DNA of 64,000 nt from Prolixibacteraceae bacterium (GTDB lineage Bacteria > Bacteroidota > Bacteroidia > Bacteroidales > Prolixibacteraceae). The notes under the pieces are model-generated. The model was not told the DNA's origin. It was given only the letters and a program-made list of their open reading frames with translations, and did not search any database. The DNA lies in NCBI GenBank assembly GCA_028377305.1, contig JAONJW010000001.1, forward strand, positions 62,001-126,000, in the 5' to 3' direction. The translations under genes and the position numbers were made by a program. Positions 19,933 through 28,769 of the stretch are shown here, piece after piece; position 1 is the first letter of the stretch; each line of letters starts with the position of its first letter.

Positions 19933-20769
19933 ATGAAAACACCTAGAATAGATTCTCATCAACACTTTTGGAAGTACGACACCCAAAAGCATGCGTGGAT
20001 ATCTGACCAGATGTCCAACCTTAAAAAAGACTATCTGCCGGCAGATCTAAAGCTCTGCTTAGAAGCCATCGAATTTGATGGTTGTGTTGCAGTGCAAGCC
20101 GATCAATCCGAAGAGGAGACCAAATTCCTTATTGCGTTATCTGAAAGTAATCGTTTCGTACGAGGTGTCGTTGGGTGGGTAGATCTAAGGGCAAAAGATA
20201 TTGAAGAGCGATTGGCCTACTATAAGAACTACTCCATCGTGAAAGGTTTCCGTCATGTCGTACAAGATGAGCCTAACGATGAGTTTCTACTAGGGGAGGA
20301 TTTTATGAAAGGTATCTCTTTGTTAGAAAAACATGGATACACCTACGACATTCTGATTTTAGAGAAACATCTAAAAGTAGCAGAGAAGTTTGTGTCCGCT
20401 TTTCCGAACCAACGTTTTGTTATTGATCATATCGCGAAACCCAACATCAAAGCACATGCAATAGAGGCATGGAGAGCCGACATCCAAGCCATTGCCAAAC
20501 ATCCGAACGTCTACTGTAAGTTGTCTGGAATGGTTACCGAAGCCGATTGGGAAAATTGGGCCGAACAGGATCTACATCCATATATCGACACCATCCTCGA
20601 AGCCTTTGGACCCAATAGGGTGATGATAGGTTCCGACTGGCCTGTGTGCACATTAGGCGGAACCTATCAAACTGTGATGGGGGTCGTGATCGACAGAGTA
20701 AAGAAACTACCGATAGCCGATCAAGATGCAATACTTGGGGGTAATGCAATCGAATTCTACAAACTATAA
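19933..20769 (+). CDS. amidohydrolase, sugar-lactonase type (COG3618, L-fucono/L-galactono-lactonase-like)
   Basis: RIDSHQHFWKYD, FVIDHIAKPNI, NVYCKLSGMVTEADW, RVMIGSDWPVCTL. Confidence 0.88.
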   Translation: MKTPRIDSHQHFWKYDTQKHAWISDQMSNLKKDYLPADLKLCLEAIEFDGCVAVQADQSEEETKFLIALSESNRFVRGVVGWVDLRAKDIEERLAYYKNYSIVKGFRHVVQDEPNDEFLLGEDFMKGISLLEKHGYTYDILILEKHLKVAEKFVSAFPNQRFVIDHIAKPNIKAHAIEAWRADIQAIAKHPNVYCKLSGMVTEADWENWAEQDLHPYIDTILEAFGPNRVMIGSDWPVCTLGGTYQTVMGVVIDRVKKLPIADQDAILGGNAIEFYKL

Positions 20770-20783
20770 AAACAATAAATCGA

Positions 20784-21731
20784 ATGAAGCCTACTTATAT
20801 TCAGGGGGACTATAAAAAAAGTAAATTCTTTAATAATGAAAGCCGACTGGTCTGTGGACTATCAGGTATCGGTGGTGTTTGGGGACACGTAGCCGAAAAA
20901 GATGCTGTGGAGTCCATCCTTTGTGCTTTAGAAAATGGAGTTCGTGTTTTAGACACCGCTCCATCCTACAACATGTCGCAAACCTATTTAGGTAAAGCGT
21001 TAAAAGAGTGGAAAGGTGAACGACCATTTATTAGTTCTAAGGTTGGACGTTTAAGATCAGAGAAGGCAGACGACTGTATTGTTGACTACTCAAGCGAAAC
21101 CATGCGCAAAAGTGTATATGAAAGTCTTGAGTTAATTGGAGTAGATCAGCTTGACCTTCTATTCCTTCATGAACCACACCTTGTTCCGGTCGAGCGAATG
21201 GATGAGATCATGTCATGTCTATTGGATCTTAAGAAAGAAGGTTTGGTAAAACGTTTGGGTGTAGGAGGGAATCCTGCTGAATCATTTTATCCTTTTGTAA
21301 AAAAAGAGTATTTTGATGTAGTATCTGGATTCCTTAAGATGGATGCGTGTAACCTTACTGGTTTTGATAGAGATATCCCACTTTTGCGCCAAGAAGGCAT
21401 GGCATACTATGCTGCTTCTGCTCTGCATATGGGACTTCTGGGACGTCGTTTGCAGACATATAACGAAACAAGACCTAACAACGAGTGGATCTCAAACCTA
21501 GATGTAGATGTTGCTTTGAAGATCAATGACATTGCAAAGCAAAACGACATCCCTCTTTCCCGTTTGGCTCTTCGCTATCTTTTCTCCATGGAAGAGGCAG
21601 ATCGTGTGAATGTTGGTCCTCGAACTATCGATCAGTTGCGTGACCTTTTATTGGCATGGGAAGAAGGGGTATTGAATGAAGATCTATTCCATAAAATCAC
21701 CGACACCATTGTTGAAATGAGAAGACCTTAA
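20784..21731 (+). CDS. aldo/keto reductase, L-fucose/L-galactose dehydrogenase-like
   Basis: GVRVLDTAPSYNMSQTYLGKAL, DLLFLHEPH, KRLGVGGN, NVGPRTIDQLRDLL. Confidence 0.85.
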   Translation: MKPTYIQGDYKKSKFFNNESRLVCGLSGIGGVWGHVAEKDAVESILCALENGVRVLDTAPSYNMSQTYLGKALKEWKGERPFISSKVGRLRSEKADDCIVDYSSETMRKSVYESLELIGVDQLDLLFLHEPHLVPVERMDEIMSCLLDLKKEGLVKRLGVGGNPAESFYPFVKKEYFDVVSGFLKMDACNLTGFDRDIPLLRQEGMAYYAASALHMGLLGRRLQTYNETRPNNEWISNLDVDVALKINDIAKQNDIPLSRLALRYLFSMEEADRVNVGPRTIDQLRDLLLAWEEGVLNEDLFHKITDTIVEMRRP

Positions 21732-21828
21732 TGAACACACATTGCCCTAAGCTGAAATGATGAATATAATACCCGATCATTTCAGCTGGGTAGATAAAAC
21801 CAATCAAAACACATTAAAACGAACTATT

Positions 21829-23238
21829 ATGCATACAAAAGATCAAGTAGTCCCCAGGTCATTGCTCATCCCCTTTATACTCATCACCACCTGTTTTGCT
21901 CTTTGGGGTTTTGCCAATGACATCACCAACCCAATGGTTGAGGCTTTCTCTCGTATCTTTGCGATGGGTGCCAGTGGCGGAACTTGGGTACAAGTTGTTT
22001 TCTATGGAGGATATGCTGCGATGGCTTTTCCTGCAGCCTTATTTATCCGTAAATACACCTATAAGGCAGGCATATTGGTAGGCTTGGGGCTTTACGCTCT
22101 CGGATGTCTGCTTTTCATCCCATCCAATAGCATCGGTTTGTATGCACCATTCTTAATTTCTTACTTTATTATGACCTGTGGTCTCTCTTTTTTGGAGACC
22201 AGTGCCAACCCATACATCCTATCTATGGGACCCGATTCTACTGCTACACGCCGTCTGAATCTAGCTCAAGCATTCAACCCAATCGGATCGCTAACGGGTA
22301 TGTTTATCGCAACCACAGTAATCCAGGCTAAGCTTGATCCTAGAGGTGCTGCAGCACGTGAAGCACTTTCCCTAGAGGCATTCGAAGCCGTGAAAACCCA
22401 CGACTTAAACATTCTTAGTCAACCATACATTGCCATTGGGTTGGTGATCATCGCTATGTTTGTAACGATAGCTTTGGTGAAGATGCCTATGAAAGAGGAG
22501 AACGACCACCGTTTAAACCTATTGGGTACCCTTAAGAAACTTTGGAAAGTGCCAAAGTATAGAGAAGGAGTCATTGCTCAGCTATTTTATGTGGGGGCAC
22601 AAATCATGTGTTGGACCTTCATCGTGCAGTATGGACAACGTATCTTTGTAAGAGATGGATTGACTCCAGACGCACTACATAGCGGATGGTTAAGTATTGT
22701 GAACCACCTTGGATTCCTATCCCAGGATGTAGCCAATTTGATTACCTCGGGACAAGCTGTTAGTGGTCTCACAGAAGGCGCAGGTGCGCATGTCGCTCAA
22801 CTTTACAATATCCTTGCTATGTTTTTCTTCTTGGTGGCACGTTTCGTATGTACGTTCATGTTGAAATATATCCAACCAGGTCGCCTTCTGCAGTATTTGG
22901 CTATTGGTGGTATCGGACTTGCTGTGGGTACAATTCTTTTTGATGGTATGAATGGTCTATACTGCTTAGTAGGAATCTCGGCCTGTATGTCTTTGATGTT
23001 TCCAACCATCTACGGTATCGCATTAGAAGGAATGGGCGACGATGCTAAGTTTGGCGCAGCAGGTCTGATCGTATCCATTGCCGGAGGAACCGTACTTCCT
23101 AAAGCACAGGCTTTTATCATTGATATGAAAACCGTTGGTTCTATGCCAGCAGTAAACCTATCGTTCATACTACCACTGATATGTTTTGTGATCATCACCA
23201 TCTATGGCTATCGCACCATCCAACGAAGTAAAGCCTAA
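21829..23238 (+). CDS. MFS sugar:H+ symporter, FucP-like
   Basis: ITTCFALWGFANDITNPMVEAFSRIF, FFGGYAAMAFPAALFIRKYTYKAGILVGLGLYALGC-like text, ETSANPYILSMGP; start at 21829 preferred over 21757. Confidence 0.9.
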   Translation: MHTKDQVVPRSLLIPFILITTCFALWGFANDITNPMVEAFSRIFAMGASGGTWVQVVFYGGYAAMAFPAALFIRKYTYKAGILVGLGLYALGCLLFIPSNSIGLYAPFLISYFIMTCGLSFLETSANPYILSMGPDSTATRRLNLAQAFNPIGSLTGMFIATTVIQAKLDPRGAAAREALSLEAFEAVKTHDLNILSQPYIAIGLVIIAMFVTIALVKMPMKEENDHRLNLLGTLKKLWKVPKYREGVIAQLFYVGAQIMCWTFIVQYGQRIFVRDGLTPDALHSGWLSIVNHLGFLSQDVANLITSGQAVSGLTEGAGAHVAQLYNILAMFFFLVARFVCTFMLKYIQPGRLLQYLAIGGIGLAVGTILFDGMNGLYCLVGISACMSLMFPTIYGIALEGMGDDAKFGAAGLIVSIAGGTVLPKAQAFIIDMKTVGSMPAVNLSFILPLICFVIITIYGYRTIQRSKA

Positions 23239-23250
23239 AAACAATCTATC

Positions 23251-23610
23251 ATGGAGACAAAAAAAGAGTATAAAAGATATTGTAAGGCGTTGGCATTGAA
23301 AGACGATCACGCCCTAATCGAAGCATATAAAAAGGTTCATGGACCTGGTGCTGCTTGGCCAGAGATAACACAAGGAATGTTAGATGTTGGTATCATCGAC
23401 ATGGAGATCTACCTTGTGGGAACCCAGCTATTCATGATCATGGATACGGTGGCCGATTTCGACCATGACAAAGCCATGGCAGAATTGGCAAAAAAACCTC
23501 GTCAATCAGAGTGGGAGGCCTATGTCTCTAAATTCCAAAACAGCTCCGACGACGCTACAGCGGACGAGAAGTGGAGATTGATGGATCGAATATATAAGTT
23601 AGGATTGTAA
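23251..23610 (+). CDS. L-rhamnose/L-fucose mutarotase family protein (COG3254)
   Basis: KRYCKALALKDDHALIEAYKKVHGPGAAWPEITQGMLDVGIIDMEIYLVGTQLFMIMDT. Confidence 0.85.
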   Translation: METKKEYKRYCKALALKDDHALIEAYKKVHGPGAAWPEITQGMLDVGIIDMEIYLVGTQLFMIMDTVADFDHDKAMAELAKKPRQSEWEAYVSKFQNSSDDATADEKWRLMDRIYKLGL

Positions 23611-23622
23611 AAACAATATAAT

Positions 23623-24642
23623 ATGATGAAGCAGTTAGTATGCTTGGAGCCAGGGAGCTTCGAAATGCAAGAGGTCGCAAAACCACAGAGAAAACAGGGA
23701 CATGCACTATTAAAAATAAAGCGAATAGGAATTTGTGGAACCGATCTTCACGCTTTCGAAGGCACACAACCATTCTTCTCATACCCTCGTGTTCTAGGAC
23801 ACGAATTGTCGGGAGAGATTGTCGAGCTAGATAGTGATGAGGGGGGATTCAAAGTCGGCGAACAAGTGACTTTCATCCCATACTACCCATGCCACAAATG
23901 TGTCGCATGTCGTAATGGAAAACCAAACTGTTGTACCAACATCCAAGGAGCAGGTGTGCATATCGATGGGGGAATGGCTGAGTACCTTAACGTCCCACAA
24001 TATGCCCTGATCCACGGACAAGGAATGAGCTACGATGAGTTGGCTATGGTCGAACCAATGGCAATTGGTGCCCACGCCGTTCGTATCTCCGAAATCAAAC
24101 AGGGAGAGTTTGTTATTGTTACCGGTGCAGGACCTATTGGGTTGGGAGCTATGGCCTTTGCTAAAATCAAAGGTGCCAAAGTGATCGCTCTAGACGTACA
24201 AGATAGCCGTTTAGAATTTGCCAAATCGAACTTCGGAGCCGATCATTCGGTCAACGCTATGAACAACCCTGTAGAGGCAATTCAGGAGATCACTGGTGGT
24301 GAAATGGTAACCACTGTTATTGATGCCACAGGTAACCTAAGAGCCATCGAAGGAAGTCTAAACTATCTGGCTCATGGTGGTAAAATAACCTTAGTGGGAC
24401 TACAGCTAGAGAAATTCAGTTTTGCACACCCTGAGTTCCACAAAAGAGAGACGACACTGCGTAGTAGTCGTAACGCTACACGTGAAGATTTTGATCATGT
24501 AATCGACTCTATGAAAGCCGGTACAGTAGACGTGAAATCACTGATTACACACCGCTCTACATTCGAAAACCTAGTGGAAAATTTCGATTCATGGTTAGAC
24601 CCTAAAACAGGCGTCGTGAAAGCAGTCGTTAATCTAGATTAA
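23623..24642 (+). CDS. zinc-binding alcohol dehydrogenase (L-galactonate 5-dehydrogenase-like candidate)
   Basis: IGICGTDLHAFEG, GHELSGEIVELD, PYYPCHKCVACRNGKPNCCTN, VTGAGPIGLGAMAFAKIKGAKVIALDV. Confidence 0.85.
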   Translation: MMKQLVCLEPGSFEMQEVAKPQRKQGHALLKIKRIGICGTDLHAFEGTQPFFSYPRVLGHELSGEIVELDSDEGGFKVGEQVTFIPYYPCHKCVACRNGKPNCCTNIQGAGVHIDGGMAEYLNVPQYALIHGQGMSYDELAMVEPMAIGAHAVRISEIKQGEFVIVTGAGPIGLGAMAFAKIKGAKVIALDVQDSRLEFAKSNFGADHSVNAMNNPVEAIQEITGGEMVTTVIDATGNLRAIEGSLNYLAHGGKITLVGLQLEKFSFAHPEFHKRETTLRSSRNATREDFDHVIDSMKAGTVDVKSLITHRSTFENLVENFDSWLDPKTGVVKAVVNLD

Positions 24643-24710
24643 CACCACGTAACGACCAAACAGTTCGTTCAACGCATGGATCTCGACCACTAAAACTTAG
24701 AATATTTGAA

Positions 24711-24745
24711 TAATAAGGGGAGGCAGGTGCTTCCCCTTATTGCGT
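24711..24745 (+). terminator. hairpin at end of L-sugar operon
   Basis: AATAAGGGGAG gcaggtg CTTCCCCTTATT. Confidence 0.65.
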
Positions 24746-25319
24746 TCTAAGCCACCAAAATAGACTCTCACGACAAATATTACCTCTTTAGGCAAAAAGC
24801 TGCTTATATTGCACCTATTCCCCAAAAAAGGAGACGTCGACACAACCTTTATATCCTCAAACTAGTACAAATGCTCCCTTTCGTTTCATTCTCTTAGTCT
24901 CCCCTTACAATTGCTCTGTCCATTGTCTAGTATTGCGCCTTATCCCTCTTCCTATTTTCGTCACCTTCACGATCTCTGCTATTTCCCTCTAGCTTCCTTA
25001 TTAATATAAAACCTATTCTTTGTTGAGGTTTCATAGGGGTTTTCCTTACCCTTTCCTTACCCTTCGGTTATCTCCACACGCTATTTTGGTAATCAAACCG
25101 TAATGAAACGGTATTTCTTCGGAGAACAAAATATAGGGAATCTTCTGCCTTTATTTTATCCCCCTAGAGGGCATGTTCCTTTCACTCATCTTGTTACCTG
25201 CCAACAGTCTTTAAGCAGTACCCTTTGTCCACCCCACTACCTATGCCATACAATGGCATAATTCCCCCGAATAGTGTGGCAGATTAAAACCATTTTACTA
25301 TATTTGTACTCTCTTTTAT

Positions 25320-25730
25320 GGGGTTGACTGGTTTTGACAGCAGGTAGAAGAGGTGTGTAAGCATGTCGAGCTTTGTATATTTGGCTCGTTAAACCTAAGT
25401 GTACAAACTTTGTAATTGGCGAAAATAACTTTGCTCTTGCAGCTTAATTGAATCATAGTAGATTAAAGCACCCTTTAAGGGAGTTCGGTATTAGATACTG
25501 AAACAAGACGCTTCTCTAGTGCCTACGTCTTGAGGCGGCTAGGATCTGAAGTGCTGAAATATCGAGACTAGTCAGTTGGTTGTCTTGCCCAGCTTACGAA
25601 TTTAAGAGACTAAGGTGTATGTCGGTGGCCTTGATCCAGCATGCATTCGAAAATTAAGTCATGGCTAAGCGTGTAGAAAGCATATTGCTTCCTTGTTTGG
25701 ACGAGGGTTCGACTCCCTCCAACTCCACCA
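25320..25730 (+). ncRNA. ssrA: transfer-messenger RNA (tmRNA); tag GENNFALAA*
   Basis: 5' GGGGTTGACTGGTTTTGACAGCAGG and 3' GGTTCGACTCCCTCCAACTCCACCA form the tRNA-like domain; tag ORF ggc gaa aat aac ttt gct ctt gca gct taa at 25418-25447. Confidence 0.97.
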
Positions 25731-25748
25731 GGAATATTTATAACATGC

Positions 25749-25787
25749 AAAGGGTGAATACTTTACGGTATTCACCCTTTTGTTTTT
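25749..25787 (+). terminator. rho-independent terminator of ssrA
   Basis: AAGGGTGAATAC tttacg GTATTCACCCTTTTGTTTTT. Confidence 0.85.
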
Positions 25788-25814
25788 GACTACTTTAATA
25801 AAGAATAATGTGAT

Positions 25815-26474
25815 ATGTTGCTAAAGTTTCTATCAAGTATCTTTAAACAAGAGAATGCAAACATCGAAAATGAAGTAACCACTGAAAATGACCGTGTATC
25901 GTTTTCTTTATTGTATCCAAATGCTCCATCATATATAACTAGTAGCAGATCTCTATATGAAAACAAAGATCCAAGGAGTGTTCTTCTTGAAATTATAGAT
26001 ATAATCGAAAACGATCCCCAAAGGAAAGAGTATAACAAAATACTATCATATGTGGAATTCTTGTCTCATTATGATTTAGATTTGCTATCCTTTTATGATG
26101 ATTTAGATAAAGAACCAATAAGTTTTACTTTTATTAAAATAGAATACCTGAATAATGTAAAAGAATATACTCCTATTCAAGGTAGTTATCAAGATATCAA
26201 CAATATCGTATTACTGAATAGGTTTTTGAATGATAATTCTTTAGCATCTTTTATGGATGAACAAGAGGAAAAGGAAATTTACAAAGAATATGAAGTGAAG
26301 TGTTTAGTTTGTAAACTAGTTGAGGATAACGGATTTATATACAGAAAAGAGTTAAATAGACTTGAAGCATTCAGAAGTCTACGCCTTGGAGAATATTTTA
26401 TTAACCGGATGTTATCTGTTAGAATCTTAAAGTCAGACAAAAAAGGAAGATTTATTATATACAGACTAGTATAA
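25815..26474 (+). CDS. hypothetical protein
   Basis: 219-aa ORF, AT-rich, charged; no family recognised. Confidence 0.6.
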   Translation: MLLKFLSSIFKQENANIENEVTTENDRVSFSLLYPNAPSYITSSRSLYENKDPRSVLLEIIDIIENDPQRKEYNKILSYVEFLSHYDLDLLSFYDDLDKEPISFTFIKIEYLNNVKEYTPIQGSYQDINNIVLLNRFLNDNSLASFMDEQEEKEIYKEYEVKCLVCKLVEDNGFIYRKELNRLEAFRSLRLGEYFINRMLSVRILKSDKKGRFIIYRLV

Positions 26475-26506
26475 AACTAATTGTAGTAGTATACTAGTCT
26501 CTTTTT

Positions 26507-27019
26507 TTAAAAATGGAAACCTACTCCTATCGTAAATGGACTTGCGGTTGAAGATGAGGCACTAAAAAGTAATGATGGATTACGAAGTTTATAATCTAAT
26601 TGGATACCTGCTATTGCTTTTGTTTCTCCTTTATCCTTGGCATAGAACCATGTTTTATATCCACCATCGTCATACCAAATTTCATTATCTATTGAAATAC
26701 CAATTAATGGAGATATATAAAATGATCGCTCAGAATTAATTCCTACTGCATATCCTAATTCTATCGTTGTTATGTCATTGTTTCCAGAGTAGTAGGGATT
26801 GTAATTGATGCGATTTTCTTCTCTTCCCTCTTTATTATTACGTGATAATATCATTGCTTTAATTTTGACATTATATATTGTTAAGTCAATTCCATAAGCT
26901 ATTTTATCTTTTCCTTTGCCTAACATTAAAGATGTAGAATTTAATCTATCTTGAGAATAGGCTTTTAATGTTATTGCGTAAAATAGTAGTGTAATTAATA
27001 AAAATTGGTATTTTTTCAT
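26507..27019 (-). CDS. hypothetical secreted protein, small outer-membrane beta-barrel-like
   Basis: Signal peptide MKKYQFLLITLLFYAITLKAYSQ; beta-strand alternation; ends GVGFHF. Confidence 0.65.
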   Translation of the reverse strand: MKKYQFLLITLLFYAITLKAYSQDRLNSTSLMLGKGKDKIAYGIDLTIYNVKIKAMILSRNNKEGREENRINYNPYYSGNNDITTIELGYAVGINSERSFYISPLIGISIDNEIWYDDGGYKTWFYAKDKGETKAIAGIQLDYKLRNPSLLFSASSSTASPFTIGVGFHF

Positions 27020-27043
27020 TAGTTATAGATATTTGAATTGATG

Positions 27044-27677
27044 TTACTGTTCATGTGAAAAGAATAGTTTATCTGAAAATGATTTTAAGACTGGCATAAT
27101 GGAATTATAAACTTCTGCTTGAAAGGTTGAACCTTTATCGTTTGTGAAAAACCAATCTGCCATATATGTGTCAAAGTTATGTATCATAACAGTAGATATT
27201 GAAATTGTTGTATGTTGAACACGAATAAATATATTCTGATCAATAAAAGAAATATTTAGAGTGTACTTTAATTGACCTCCGACAGTTTTTGGATTAATTA
27301 TAAGATACAAACTTTCTTTGTCCTTAGTTTTGAAAGTGAACCCCTTTGATACTAGTAAACGACTAATTCTATTCATGTTATCAACATCGTTTTTGTTAGT
27401 TTTTATCGTTATTCGGTTATCATTTCTGATTGCTCTTCTTGGAATTTCACTTGAATATTGTTGGTATGATGAAAGTTTCTTCTCGGATACTCTTAGTGAA
27501 TACTTTGCATCTACATATTTAAGTCGATACGATTTTTCCTTGATTTCTTTATAATAATATCTGTAATTACAACTTCAGTGTCACTATTGGAAAGTAAAGA
27601 GTCGCCAATACTATATTTTACTTGAGAAAAAGATACCAATGAGATTAATAGTAAAGTCGATAATAATAATAGTTTCA
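27044..27677 (-). pseudogene. secreted hypothetical protein split by one frameshift
   Basis: MKLLLLSTLLLISLVSFSQVKYSIGDSLLSNSDTEVVITD (from 27677), then another frame YYKEIKEKSYRLKYVDAKYSLRVSEKKL...VDNMNRISRLLVSKGF... continuing into ORF 27376-27044; shift at about 27550-27562. Confidence 0.65.
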
Positions 27678-27689
27678 TTTTAGATCAAT

Positions 27690-27974
27690 TTATTTTTGTA
27701 ATAGTCTTAATTGTTCTTCAAGTTCTTCATCGGTTAAATTCTCAAGATCATCGTTAAACTCAAGTTCAACACTTATTTGTTCTTGTTTTGGAACGACATA
27801 GGGTAAAAGCCGAATAAGAAAGTTTGTCCTTTCTTTCGACTCTAACTGTGATAATAGGTTTTCAATATTGACAAACTCTTTCTTAACGATCTTTTGAATC
27901 TTTACCTTAATATCTTGAGTTATCTTGTTTGGAGTTCCTTTCTTTCTGCCACCTGTTTTACATCCTTTTGCCAT
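27690..27974 (-). CDS. small protein resembling phage/mobile-element KxGGRxKGxxNK proteins (terminase-small-subunit-like)
   Basis: MAKGCKTGGRKKGTPNKITQDIKVKIQ...; motif pattern common in Bacteroidota mobile elements. Confidence 0.55.
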   Translation of the reverse strand: MAKGCKTGGRKKGTPNKITQDIKVKIQKIVKKEFVNIENLLSQLESKERTNFLIRLLPYVVPKQEQISVELEFNDDLENLTDEELEEQLRLLQK

Positions 27975-28260
27975 ATCTATTTTTGTCTACTTTAGATAAA
28001 TCGAATAAACACAATTGACCAATGAGTTTAACTCTCTTTTTGTCGTTTTTTAACCGTCTGTTGTTATGATAATTCCTAATGTTATGTTCTATCTCTCTTA
28101 TCTCTGTTTCGAAATCTACATTTGACCATTTGGAAGAAAGAAACCTTTTTTTTACTTGATAGTATTCTTCTTTGCTGTAAAGATAATAATATTTTAACCC
28201 AGTGTGAGACAAAAACTTTGCTCTTTCTGCATTGCTATACTTAACCCTGTTTCTAGACAT
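27958..28260 (-). CDS. hypothetical protein
   Basis: 100-aa basic ORF overlapping both neighbours by a few bp, operon-like. Confidence 0.5.
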   Translation of the reverse strand: MSRNRVKYSNAERAKFLSHTGLKYYYLYSKEEYYQVKKRFLSSKWSNVDFETEIREIEHNIRNYHNNRRLKNDKKRVKLIGQLCLFDLSKVDKNRYGKRM

Positions 28261-28537
28261 ACACGATCATTGATGAAGTTTCTAACTCTATATATGAAGT
28301 GTTAATTTGGGTACTATTAGTTTTGTCTTTCTCTCTGTTGGAATGTTGGTTAATTCGGTCACCCCATAATTCAATTACTTTGTTTTTAATGATCTCTTTT
28401 GTCTTTTCTAGTATGTTATCTGATGAAGTGTTTATTAGGCTCTTTAATTTGCTTCTATGCTTCTTTAAGTTGGATTTGGAGCCATTTTCTATTAGGTCTA
28501 TCCAGTATAATAGGAATTCTATCATCTCAGAGAACAA
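28253..28537 (-). CDS. hypothetical protein
   Basis: 94-aa ORF overlapping 27958..28260; first codons lie antisense to the hipA fragment, so start is uncertain. Confidence 0.45.
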   Translation of the reverse strand: MFSEMIEFLLYWIDLIENGSKSNLKKHRSKLKSLINTSSDNILEKTKEIIKNKVIELWGDRINQHSNREKDKTNSTQINTSYIELETSSMIVYV

Positions 28538-28626
28538 GAGGTAAAGAGGTATTTCAGTTTGAATATGACAACGAGTGGTTAGGTTCTTCTTCTTTTCATT
28601 TGATTGATCCTGATTTACAGCTTTAA
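28507..28626 (+). pseudogene. HipA N-terminal fragment (type II TA toxin remnant)
   Basis: IIGILSSQRTRGKEVFQFEYDNEWLGSSSFHLIDPDLQL* matches the HipA N-terminal GxL...RGKEVFSFEYDxxWL....iDPdLxLY pattern; TAA at the expected Y then DGLVYKN, then homology is lost. Confidence 0.7.
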
Positions 28627-28769
28627 GACGGACTTGTTTATAAAAACTGTATCTACTCCTTTATTTCAACTTGCCATTAAGGAGTAGGATGTCTTCCAAC
28701 CTCATACTAACAAAGGACAAATAGATAGTACTATATGCCCTTTAAGTTAGTGTCTACTTTTACTAAGTA

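Noticed and set aside
20784-24642. Annotating the operon as an L-fucose pathway
   Set aside because: AKR, lactonase and FucP are compatible with fucose, but fuconate dehydratase and downstream enzymes are missing while UxaA/UxaB/Zn-ADH are present; L-galactose fits better.
25700-25730. attL/attR pair at ssrA
   Set aside because: Looked for repeats of CTCCAACTCCACCA downstream by eye and found none, and no integrase ORF; not claimed as a feature.
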